In this document: positions 1 through 5,459 of the stretch, in pieces
Layout of the letters: every line of letters starts with the position of its first letter
How positions within the stretch are numbered: the stretch's first letter is position 1
Assembly (NCBI GenBank): GCA_902772085.1
Contig: CACXZL010000053.1
Span: 1-9,417, forward strand
Source of the DNA: an uncultured Coriobacteriaceae bacterium
GTDB lineage: Bacteria; Actinomycetota; Coriobacteriia; Coriobacteriales; Atopobiaceae
Length of the DNA stretch: 9,417 nt
Direction: 5' to 3'
The notes under the pieces: model-generated
What the model was told of the DNA's origin: nothing
The model's database searches: none
Seen by the model: only the letters and a program-made list of their open reading frames with translations
Program-made: the position numbers and the translations under genes

Positions 1-1
1 A

Positions 2-484
2 CTCGAGACCGTGAGGGTCGAGAGGACAGACGAGGGAAGTGCGATAGACTACGCCGCGTACCGTCGGCTCGTGCGGCACCTGCGGGACGGTGGGTACCGG
101 CGCGACTACCACGCGGTGCGTTTGTTGGCCACCTCGGACCTGCGCGTGGGCGAGCTGCTCGGTTTGCGGGTTGAGGATATGAGAGCCGGGTACGCGCACG
201 TGGGGTCTGGCAAGACGGCGCGTCGCGTGCAGTTCTTGGACGTCGTGGCAAAAGGTGCGCTCACGTGGGCGGAGGGCGAGGGCCGTCCGTCCGGGCCGCT
301 CTTCCTCAACCGGTTTGGCGGGACGATTACCTCGCGCGGGCTCGCATACCAGCTCAAACAGAGGGCCGTCGAGTGCGGCGTGGACGACAGCCTCGTGCAC
401 CCACAGGCGTTCAAGGACCTGTTCACCCGCTGCTTTCTGCAGGCAGCTGGAGACGCCCGCTTCTTGGATGAGTTGCTGGGGTAG
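2..484 (+). pseudogene. Tyrosine recombinase/integrase catalytic domain, degraded and 5'-cut by the window
   Basis: The reading frame is open to the left edge of the window, so the first possible start seen (GTG at 11) need not be real and the N-terminal arm-binding region is missing. What remains matches the catalytic domain of phage-type tyrosine recombinases, which cut and rejoin DNA at attachment sites. Visible are the Arg-I block (LRVGELLGLRVEDM), a beta-hairpin lysine (GSGKTARR), a GPLFLNRFGG strand and the box II region VHPQAFKDLFTRCFL. In active relatives box II reads roughly HPHxFRHLFAR; here the His is Gln, the Arg is Lys and the following His is Asp. The frame stops at TAG 482-484 right after LDELLG, where LLGH and the catalytic Tyr should follow. 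In another frame, 484-582 reads DSS...RGEAMAILRLGV, which weakly resembles the usual tail (HSS...RLGL), so a frameshift is likely. I infer a dead remnant of a mobile element. No attachment site or partner gene is visible. Confidence 0.72.
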
Positions 485-705
485 ATTCATCTCGGTCATG
501 CAAGACGCCACCGCATCTCCGGGGCGAGGCCATGGCAATATTACGTCTTGGGGTTCAGCATGGTAGTGCAGAGCAGCGATAAGGCGTAGAGAAGCGACGT
601 TGCGATCGCAAGTGGTCAGAATTGCGATGTCACCACTTTTGCTTCTCGGGCGGATACCGCAAAACTGTCCCGCGGCAATTGTCTGCGTACCGCATCGTCT
701 GTTGT

Positions 706-735
706 CCGCCTGTTCGGGCGGGAAGCTGTTTTTTT
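706..735 (+). terminator. Weak candidate intrinsic terminator
   Basis: CCGCC (706-710) pairs with GGCGG (717-721) around a 6-nt loop, followed after seven bases by seven T residues (729-735). The stem is short and the T-run is offset, so termination would be inefficient. It would sit about 125-220 nt after the integrase remnant. It may be part of the neighbouring repeat rather than a functional terminator. Confidence 0.25.
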
Positions 736-743
736 CGTCCTCG

Positions 744-900
744 CTCACTTCGAAATCGGCGTTCGGGTTTGGTTTTTCTGGCTCCAAAAAAGCGGGCCCT
801 TATTCGCGAGACTCCTACCTGCACAAACAGAGGGTGCGGTACCGCTCATACGGGGAAACCTGCCCCATATTTCAAACCCGAAGGCGTTTTTCGAAGTGAG
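744..900. repeat. Imperfect inverted repeat pair, 28-nt arms
   Basis: Positions 744-771 (starting CTCACTTCGAAA, ending TTCGGGTTTG) are matched in inverse orientation by 873-900, with 24 of 28 positions identical and the four mismatches in the middle of the arm. The arms are about 100 nt apart. The inner part contains no credible gene. The TTCGGGTTT core of the arm also occurs twice in the adjacent 38-bp tandem repeat, tying the elements into one repeat island. Its function is unknown; it resembles the REP/BIME class of intergenic palindromic repeats in form only. Confidence 0.7.
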
Positions 901-907
901 TGGGAGT

Positions 908-983
908 AAAAAATCCAGCTTTTGCCACATTTCGGGTTTTCGATGAAAAAATCCAGCTTTTGCCACATTTCGGGTTTTCGATG
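908..983. repeat. Perfect 38-bp tandem duplication (two copies)
   Basis: Two identical 38-bp units lie head to tail, 908-945 and 946-983. Each begins with six A residues, then TCCAGCTTTTGCCACATT, and ends in TTCGGGTTTTCGATG. On the minus strand the units are open and encode repeated HRKPEMWQKLDF-type and ENPKCGK-type peptides. That explains the apparent minus-strand frames here, which I regard as non-coding. The exact identity of the two copies suggests recent duplication or selection on the DNA or RNA sequence. Confidence 0.9.
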
Positions 984-1167
984 AGGCGCGGCTGAATCTG
1001 CCGGACCGAGTATGAAAGCACGCACGTGCTGAGGTAAGCCATCGCGAGTTATGTGGAGAGGCATGGCCTCAGGAGGCTGGGCTCGCCTCTCGACTGCTCG
1101 ACTTCCGCCAGGTGGTACTTCAGCGGAACGAGCGAGGCGCGACGGGAGTCGGATTGCCAAGGTTCGC

Positions 1168-1196
1168 TTGACGAGCCTTCATGGTTTCTCTATGGA
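1168..1196 (+). promoter_or_regulatory. Candidate sigma70-type promoter
   Basis: TTGACG (1168-1173), a 17-nt spacer and TATGGA (1191-1196) fit the housekeeping promoter pattern and lie at the upstream edge of an AT-rich patch. The next gene in this direction, the acetyltransferase, starts about 310 nt downstream, so the leader would be long. The match may be fortuitous. Confidence 0.25.
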
Positions 1197-1513
1197 TTCC
1201 GATTATTCTATTAAAAGTAATAGGTCACTTTACACCATCATAGAAATAACTGTGTTATAAATTCATGGTGGAATCGCAGCGACTTTATGATCTTTTGAGT
1301 TTCTAAGGGCGAGGAGTGTATCCTACGGTAGTACAATCTTACGCCCATCCACAAGCAGAGGTCTTTTAGCGATCTCAGCTACAGAAGGCGACTTTTCTGT
1401 CGGAGAAGAGGCCAGCACACCGAACTCTCCTTGCCGATGTTTTACGGGATGGCTGCAGAGAAGCAAGCGATCTGGGCTATTGATTCCATTGACGATTGCG
1501 GGAGGTACGTGTG

Positions 1514-2050
1514 ATGAATTTACCGGTGCCGCTTGGACAGTGTTTTGAGTACGGTACCCTTCGCTCTCTACGTAAGGCAGACGTTGCGCCCATGCTTGAA
1601 TGGATGCATGACGAAGGGACGGCGAGGCTATTCACGCGCGATTTTCGAAGCGTGACCGAACTGGAAGCAGTCGAGTTTGTCCGCTCGTCATGGGACTCCA
1701 CCGAGAACGTTCATCTTGCAGTTGCAAGTGCCACTGGATCCTATTTGGGCACTGTGAGTCTCAAGCGGCTCGACTGGAAGAACGAATCGGCAGAGTATGC
1801 CATCGCCATGCACCCAGAGGGCCGCGGAACAGGTGCGTCGCTAAAGGGTACTCATGACCTGTTGGAACTGGCGTTTAAAGAGCTTAATCTACACCGGGTT
1901 TATCTGTGCGTACGCGAGTCGAACTTGCGTGCCAAACGCTTTTATGAAAAGGCCGGTTTTACATACGAAGGACTGGCTCGCGATGCGATACGTGATGGTG
2001 AATCTTTCGAGGGGCTTGAATGGTGGTCAATCCTAAACGGGGAGCTCTAG
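1514..2050 (+). CDS. GNAT-family N-acetyltransferase (RimJ/RimL-like)
   Basis: A 178-residue cytoplasmic enzyme predicted to move an acetyl group from acetyl-CoA to an amine. The fold is visible in order: N-terminal strand YGTLRSLRKADVAPMLEW (13-30), then a DPEV-like segment WMHDEGTARLFTR. The central strands are HLAVASATGSYLGTVSL and AEYAIAMHPEG. The acetyl-CoA loop is RGTGAS (104-109), a variant of Q/RxxGxG/A with Ser at the last position. Motif B is LNLHRVYLCVRESNLRAKRFYEKAGF (125-150). Length and ending (LARDAIRDG...WWSIL) are normal for the RimJ/RimL-like branch, which includes ribosomal-protein and sugar-amine acetyltransferases; the substrate cannot be read from sequence. I chose ATG 1514 because GGGAGG at 1500-1505 sits eight bases upstream; an in-frame TTG at 1496 lies before that site and a GTG at 1511 is second choice. 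The gene stands alone. Codon use seems somewhat less GC-rich than the minus-strand genes, possibly reflecting acquisition with the adjacent integrase remnant. Confidence 0.85.
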   Translation: MNLPVPLGQCFEYGTLRSLRKADVAPMLEWMHDEGTARLFTRDFRSVTELEAVEFVRSSWDSTENVHLAVASATGSYLGTVSLKRLDWKNESAEYAIAMHPEGRGTGASLKGTHDLLELAFKELNLHRVYLCVRESNLRAKRFYEKAGFTYEGLARDAIRDGESFEGLEWWSILNGEL

Positions 2051-2271
2051 TCGTCGATAAACCTCGAAGAGTCAAATAAGTACGATGTCGTGGACAACCG
2101 CGCGGTTCTGGCTAGGTGCGCCAAAGCACACTGCTGCTGCCAGCGTGCTGAGCAAAGAGGTTTCCGCGCTTCCCTTATGGACGGGATTACCTTCGGATTC
2201 AGACGCATGCTCGACTATAGTGGCGTGGCCAGCGCAGTCGTTGATTGCAAGTGACGCATCGATTTTCTTTT
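2051..2271. other. Intergenic spacer between the acetyltransferase and its terminator
   Basis: This 221-nt stretch has no gene I can support. It is open on both strands: 67 codons in frame after the acetyltransferase stop (to TGA 2252-2254), and on the minus strand a frame from about 2330 to the TGA at about 2073-2075 whose peptide (KGSAETSLLSTLAAAV...RAVVHDIVLI) has a more natural composition. Neither has a usable start, and the terminator stem at 2272-2311 lies inside the minus frame. It could be a long 3' leader or a decayed gene end. Confidence 0.35.
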
Positions 2272-2311
2272 GGAGGGTCGCGGCCTTACGGCTTAGCGGC
2301 CCTCCTTTTTT
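2272..2311 (+). terminator. Strong intrinsic terminator downstream of the acetyltransferase
   Basis: GGAGGGTCGC (2272-2281) pairs with GCGGCCCTCC (2296-2305) in a 10-bp stem with one T-G wobble and a 14-nt loop, directly followed by six T residues (2306-2311). The T-run lies only on the plus-strand side, so it serves rightward transcription and ends the acetyltransferase transcript about 220 nt past its stop codon. It also shields the convergent minus-strand DUF4405 gene. Confidence 0.85.
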
Positions 2312-2432
2312 CGTGCGGTCGTCATCCGCGATCTAGATTTGGCCTCACCTGAGTGCGACGGCGAGCTGGACCAAAGCCATAGCGAGTTTCACTATGCACA
2401 GCTCCTCCAAGCGCGGTCCTCCCATGCCAAGC

Positions 2433-3098
2433 TTATTCTTGCGTGCCTCTCCCTTGCCGTACAAATGCCAAAAGCGCCTCGCGTATGAAATGAAACACGA
2501 TGGCCACGAGTGCTCCGATGCTAGCGTATCGGGCAAACGAGAGCGCCAGCGGCGCGCTATAATCTGCGGCCGCAAATTGTACTTGTCCTATGAGATACGG
2601 AAGCATCCCCAGTTTGACAAAAGAATAAATGCCATAGCATGCGATGATCGCTGTTACGATACGAAGGGCCCAGAGTTGGACGGGTGCCATCTTGCGTGGT
2701 ATCCGAGCGTGTAGCCCCACGTGTGCAAAGGCAAGCACAAACATCCAATAAGAGCACACCATGTGTACGCGACGCGCCCAGCCGGCACCTGGCAATGCGG
2801 GTAAAAAGCCGAACGCATACTTTGAAAGCACGACGCTGCTTGCGACTTGTCCCACAAAACACGCCACGAGGCCCACCAGCGCAATCACCTGCAGTGTGCG
2901 AAGCAAGTTGTACCGCCCACGCAGGATGGAACCCAGCCATCTGTGGTTTTGAACCATATGCACCACCATGAGCACAAAGAGCGCTGCGCCAAGCCATTCG
3001 TGAGGGACTTCCTGGACGAGCGCCGTTGCCATGACTGCCACCAGCGCCAAACTCATCGTGATGTCCACCGCGATCTTCATCGACTGCCTTCGCTTCAT
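2433..3098 (-). CDS. DUF4405 membrane protein, possible b-type cytochrome-like protein
   Basis: A 221-residue polytopic membrane protein. The first two thirds match the DUF4405 pattern: KIAVDITMSLALVAVMATAL (helix 1), VPHEWLGAALFVLMVVHMVQNHRW (helix 2), RTLQVIALVGLVACFVGQVASSVVLSKYAFGFLP (helix 3), then RRVHMVCSYWMFVLAFAHVGLH (helix 4). Two further hydrophobic segments follow at about 143-163 and 185-212. Helix-associated histidines at 33, 47, 52, 112, 126 and 130 are placed as in membrane di-heme cytochromes, so heme binding and electron transfer are plausible but unproven for the family. I chose ATG 3098 because AGAGGAG lies five to six bases upstream; the earlier ATG at 3116 lacks a ribosome site. 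It lies 104 nt after the metallo-hydrolase on the same strand, and a TACAAT-like box in that gap could give it its own promoter. No electron-transfer partner gene is in the window. Confidence 0.82.
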   Translation of the reverse strand: MKRRQSMKIAVDITMSLALVAVMATALVQEVPHEWLGAALFVLMVVHMVQNHRWLGSILRGRYNLLRTLQVIALVGLVACFVGQVASSVVLSKYAFGFLPALPGAGWARRVHMVCSYWMFVLAFAHVGLHARIPRKMAPVQLWALRIVTAIIACYGIYSFVKLGMLPYLIGQVQFAAADYSAPLALSFARYASIGALVAIVFHFIREALLAFVRQGRGTQE

Positions 3099-3202
3099 GT
3101 GTACTCCTCTGGGCATCCTGTGTTACACTCTTGCTGTCGATTGTACGGGCAGGGGCCCGCAAAGCTGACAGTTCCTCCGTCCCCCTATCACACCTTCCCC
3201 TG

Positions 3203-3844
3203 TCACAGTTTGAGAACAACCTCAATCGACGGGTCAACAAGGGCGGCAAAAGCTTTGCCGTCGCTTGGGGAGCCGGCCACGGTACCGTAGTGCTCGGGAA
3301 TCGCGACGGCAGGTCTCAAAGCATTCACAAAAGCAGCCGCTTCGCGTACGTCCATGGTGTATTTCCCGCCCACGGGCACGAGTGCTATGTCGCAGCTGAT
3401 GGAACAGTTCTCGTCCAAGCCGTCGGTGTCTCCGGCCACGTATACGCGCATGTCATCCATCTCAATCACGTATCCCAGCCACGCATTCCCTTTTGGATGA
3501 AAGGCCTTCGAGACGTTGTATGCGGGAACAGCCTCGATTCCGATTCCGGGAAGGGGCGTTGCGTGTTCGCCCGGAGTGAGAAACGCCACGCTCTCATCTG
3601 AAAAGCCAGCGCCGATGAAATCCGTCATGCCGGTGCCTGGCATCACGAACGCGGTGTGAGCTGTTCTGACCTTCGCGATGTCTTCGGGTGAGAAGTGGTC
3701 GAAGTGCGTGTGCGTGATGAGGATGAGATCCGCGTCGTGAGGCGCCGTCTGGAATCTGTACGGGTCGACGTAGATAACCGTCCCCTGCGAAGACTGCAGG
3801 CGAATCGAACTGTGCGTATTGATAGTAATGAAACCGGTGTCCAT
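3203..3844 (-). CDS. Metallo-beta-lactamase-fold hydrolase (UlaG-like)
   Basis: A 213-residue cytoplasmic metal-dependent hydrolase. The MBL signature is complete: an early His strand (NTHSSIRL, H11), the HxHxDH metal motif HTHFDH (45-50), a downstream His in VSKAFHPKGN (H116), the bridging Asp in VAGDTDG (D139) and the final His in PEHYG (H185). No signal peptide is seen. The compact size, the opening pattern and the AGDTD...PEHYG spacing fit the UlaG/YtkL-like branch, which includes L-ascorbate-6-phosphate lactonase and many uncharacterised members; the substrate here is unknown. I chose ATG 3844 because GGAGG (3850-3854, read on the minus strand) is five bases upstream. A TTG at 3856 in the same frame overlaps that ribosome site and is unlikely to be used. 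It is separated from the upstream esterase by a terminator and probably has its own promoter. Together with DUF4405 it may form a two-gene unit. Confidence 0.87.
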   Translation of the reverse strand: MDTGFITINTHSSIRLQSSQGTVIYVDPYRFQTAPHDADLILITHTHFDHFSPEDIAKVRTAHTAFVMPGTGMTDFIGAGFSDESVAFLTPGEHATPLPGIGIEAVPAYNVSKAFHPKGNAWLGYVIEMDDMRVYVAGDTDGLDENCSISCDIALVPVGGKYTMDVREAAAFVNALRPAVAIPEHYGTVAGSPSDGKAFAALVDPSIEVVLKL

Positions 3845-3883
3845 GCTGTCCTCCAAGCGCTCGACAAAACAAACCAGACTATG

Positions 3884-3919
3884 AGTATACGCTTCACCAG
3901 TATGGCCATATCATATGAT
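3884..3919 (-). promoter_or_regulatory. Candidate promoter with two overlapping palindromes before the metallo-hydrolase
   Basis: On the minus strand TATACT (3889-3884) is a good -10 box, 40 nt before the ATG at 3844. No -35 consensus is present at the proper distance. Instead that position is covered by two perfect 10-bp palindromes, TATGGCCATA (3901-3910) and ATCATATGAT (3910-3919), which share one base. Palindromes at a -35 position are typical of operator or activator sites, so regulated expression is plausible. Confidence 0.4.
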
Positions 3920-3980
3920 TTGTACCGATACTATGAGGCTGCGACATGTGTCAGTTCCTCTCTGTCTCACCCTTGTTACC

Positions 3981-4011
3981 AAAACTGCCCGCGCTTCGGT
4001 GCGGGCAGTTT
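3981..4011 (-). terminator. Intrinsic terminator of the esterase-like gene
   Basis: AAACTGCCCGC (3982-3992) pairs perfectly with GCGGGCAGTTT (4001-4011), giving an 11-bp stem around an 8-nt loop. On the minus strand it lies about 25 nt past the esterase stop codon and runs into TTTT. The near-symmetry would also allow some termination in the other direction. It separates the esterase from the metallo-hydrolase. Confidence 0.8.
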
Positions 4012-4036
4012 GGATAGTTTCATCGGTTGCTAAGAG

Positions 4037-5191
4037 CTATGAATTCTGAAACAACCACTCCATGACGGCGATGCAGCGGTACGCATAGTTGAACGAAGCC
4101 ATGTGGTACGACGCTCCGCCCATGCCGCCGGCCGCTCCACCAGCGCCGTCTGCTCCGCCAGCCCTGCCGGACGGTCCGCCAAAGCTGCCTCCCGGTGCAT
4201 TTCCTTCGCCAGCAGGTCCACCGGTCCCGCCACCTTGGACACCCGAGCCCGCTTCGATGGTGCCAGTCTTCCAAGAAATGAAGTTTGCCTTCTCGCCTTG
4301 TGCAAAGAGATCGCTCGCGGCGGCGGAGCGCTCGTCGGGCGTCCAGTTGCCGTCCCACTGCGCGGAGGCGAACGGTACGGAGTCAGCTTCAAACATAGCC
4401 TCGACCTCAGACATCCCGTTAAAGGCGCTGGTGTCGTCCTCGGCCGCGAAGTACACGAAGCGTTGGCCTTCGAGCCCTTTGAGCGTCGAGACGTCCCACT
4501 GTCCGTCCACAAGCATGCACCCTGCATAGAGGTCGGGGTATTCGGACGCCAAGATGAGCGTGGTCATGCAGCCCATCGACTGACCCGTGCCGTAGATGCG
4601 GCTTGCGTCTACGGCGTAGTTGCTTGCCACGGAGTCGATGAGACGCTTGGTGAGCTCCACGTACTCGGTGGTGGTGTAGCCACTATGGTCGTCGAGAATC
4701 GTCTCGGGGTACGTGGGCACGCAAACGATGGTGGGGTTGGCAGCTTGCCACTCATCGGTAGCCCAAACAAGTGCGCCCAGGCCTTGCGTGAGCGAGCGGC
4801 TCGCGTCGTCGCCCGTGCAGCTGGAGTCCGCTATGAAGACGACCATGGGGTAGCTGCGTGACTGGTCATAGTCCTTCGGCAAAAACATGTTGTATGTCAC
4901 GGAGAGCCCGGTGCTTGTGTCGGTGTACGTTTCCTGCGTGAACTTGTCTGCATACGCTGCCACGATGGCGTCTTTGTCTTCGGCGATGGCGTTGGACACG
5001 GTGCCGACGGAGTTTGTTTGGGATGATTGCGCGGAGGTATCGCGTGCCTCTGAAGATTGGCTGCTCTCGACTGTCGATGCGCTTGAAGCCTGACTGGAGG
5101 ATGTCCCGCCAGTGGCTTGAGACTGACCGCATGCCGCCAACGGTACGCATAGCATGGTAGCGGCAAGCAAGGAAACTAACGTTTTGCGCAT
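4037..5191 (-). CDS. Secreted esterase-like lipoprotein, alpha/beta-hydrolase fold
   Basis: A 384-residue extracytoplasmic lipoprotein. The first 20 residues form a signal peptide (MRKTLVSLLAATML...) ending in the lipobox PLAAC, with Cys21 as the lipid anchor. A Ser/Thr/Gln-rich linker (22-66) follows. The body is an alpha/beta hydrolase of the PHB-depolymerase/feruloyl-esterase/peptidase type: YNMFLPKDYDQSRSYPMVVF strand region (100-119), nucleophile elbow GTGQSMGC with Ser205, a probable acid in AAEDDTSA (D252 or D253) and a probable catalytic His363 in SYHMASFNYAY. The natural substrate is not readable; an ester on an extracellular polymer or small molecule is the usual role. Oddly, an approximately 45-residue Gly/Ala/Pro-rich insert (about 315-360) sits directly before the His. 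I chose ATG 5191 because AAAGGAG is six to seven bases upstream; starting 22 codons earlier would spoil the signal peptide. It follows the solute-binding gene on the same strand after 268 nt and is closed by its own terminator. Confidence 0.83.
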   Translation of the reverse strand: MRKTLVSLLAATMLCVPLAACGQSQATGGTSSSQASSASTVESSQSSEARDTSAQSSQTNSVGTVSNAIAEDKDAIVAAYADKFTQETYTDTSTGLSVTYNMFLPKDYDQSRSYPMVVFIADSSCTGDDASRSLTQGLGALVWATDEWQAANPTIVCVPTYPETILDDHSGYTTTEYVELTKRLIDSVASNYAVDASRIYGTGQSMGCMTTLILASEYPDLYAGCMLVDGQWDVSTLKGLEGQRFVYFAAEDDTSAFNGMSEVEAMFEADSVPFASAQWDGNWTPDERSAAASDLFAQGEKANFISWKTGTIEAGSGVQGGGTGGPAGEGNAPGGSFGGPSGRAGGADGAGGAAGGMGGASYHMASFNYAYRCIAVMEWLFQNS

Positions 5192-5215
5192 GGCTGCTCC
5201 TTTCGGATGGGGTAT

Positions 5216-5239
5216 TTTATAGAGCGGACCACCATCCGC
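5216..5239 (-). promoter_or_regulatory. Candidate promoter/operator before the esterase gene
   Basis: On the minus strand TATAAA (5221-5216) could be a -10 box about 25 nt before the ATG. Just upstream GCGGA and TCCGC (5224-5228 and 5235-5239) form a small inverted repeat with a 6-nt centre, in the spacer where an operator could act. A TATGAT box further upstream (around 5262-5267) is an alternative -10. No good -35 hexamer is seen for either. Confidence 0.3.
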
Positions 5240-5378
5240 AAAACAATGCAACTGCAACTATCATACCACGGGCAAGCAGTTGGGCAGACGAGCTTCTCGG
5301 GTTGGCTCGCAAGGGCTACACCGTTGCTGATAACGACAACGTAGCCGCAGCCGGAATAAGCCGTGGACTGTTCAGCTG

Positions 5379-5441
5379 CGCAACGAAGGGGCCCTGGATG
5401 CACGCCGGGATTCGCGTGCATCCAGGGCCCCCTTCGTTGCG
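5379..5441. repeat. Long near-perfect hairpin between the solute-binding and esterase genes
   Basis: A 27-nt left arm (5379-5405) and a 28-nt right arm (5414-5441) are complementary except for one extra C in the right arm, which gives a single bulge (four G against five C). The loop is only 8 nt (5406-5413). The arms begin CGCAACGAAGG and contain GGCCCTGGATGCACGC. It lies 18 nt past the solute-binding stop codon. There is no T-run on either side, so a classical intrinsic terminator is not supported. It may be an mRNA 3'-end stabiliser, an attenuating hairpin or a dispersed palindromic repeat. Confidence 0.9.
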
Positions 5442-5459
5442 TGCTCGTCACTCCGATGG

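Larger units (their letters stand above)
583..1513. other. Gene-poor intergenic stretch with repeats and an AT-rich patch
   Basis: No reading frame here has a credible start, ribosome site and recognisable protein together. The region falls into three parts. 583-735 has no coding signal and a weak hairpin plus T-run. 736-983 is the repeat island listed separately. 984-1513 contains a GC-rich piece, then an AT-rich patch at about 1190-1260, then unassigned sequence up to the acetyltransferase. A minus-strand frame from about 1500 to 1327 ends in RPLLVDGRKIVLP and could be a decayed C-terminus, but I cannot assign it to a family. A very short plus-strand frame (ATG 1437 or 1449, TGA 1512-1514) overlaps the acetyltransferase ATG as TGATG. 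I see no ribosome site for it. Confidence 0.5.

Noticed and set aside
908..983. Start of a CRISPR array
   Set aside because: The two 38-bp units are directly adjacent with no unique spacers and there are no cas genes.
600..1160. Several overlapping open frames on both strands
   Set aside because: They lack ribosome sites and recognisable domains, and the repeated HRKPEMWQKLDF peptide arises only from translating the tandem DNA repeat.
1327..1500. Minus-strand frame ending RPLLVDGRKIVLP, which recalls the C-terminus of nucleotide-sugar dehydrogenases
   Set aside because: The resemblance is limited to a few residues, there is no start, and the rest of the peptide is not family-like.
1437..1514. 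Short upstream gene (21-25 codons) ending in a TGATG overlap with the acetyltransferase
   Set aside because: No ribosome site precedes either ATG and the peptide is not recognisable; the overlap may be chance, though a leader peptide cannot be excluded.
2345..2575. Minus-strand 76-codon frame overlapping the 3' end of the DUF4405 gene
   Set aside because: It overlaps the real gene in another frame and its start has no ribosome site; GGAGG sequences near its end could at most serve a tiny leader peptide.
4089..4529. Plus-strand Pro-rich frame opposite the esterase
   Set aside because: It is the antisense shadow of the Gly-rich insert and the hydrolase domain, which has clear motifs on the minus strand.
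5192..5257. Longer esterase start at 5257
   Set aside because: It would put 22 polar residues before an otherwise perfect lipoprotein signal peptide, and the ribosome site belongs to the ATG at 5191.
5379..5441. Classical intrinsic terminator for the solute-binding gene
   Set aside because: There is no T-run after the stem on the minus strand; kept only as a long hairpin of unknown role.
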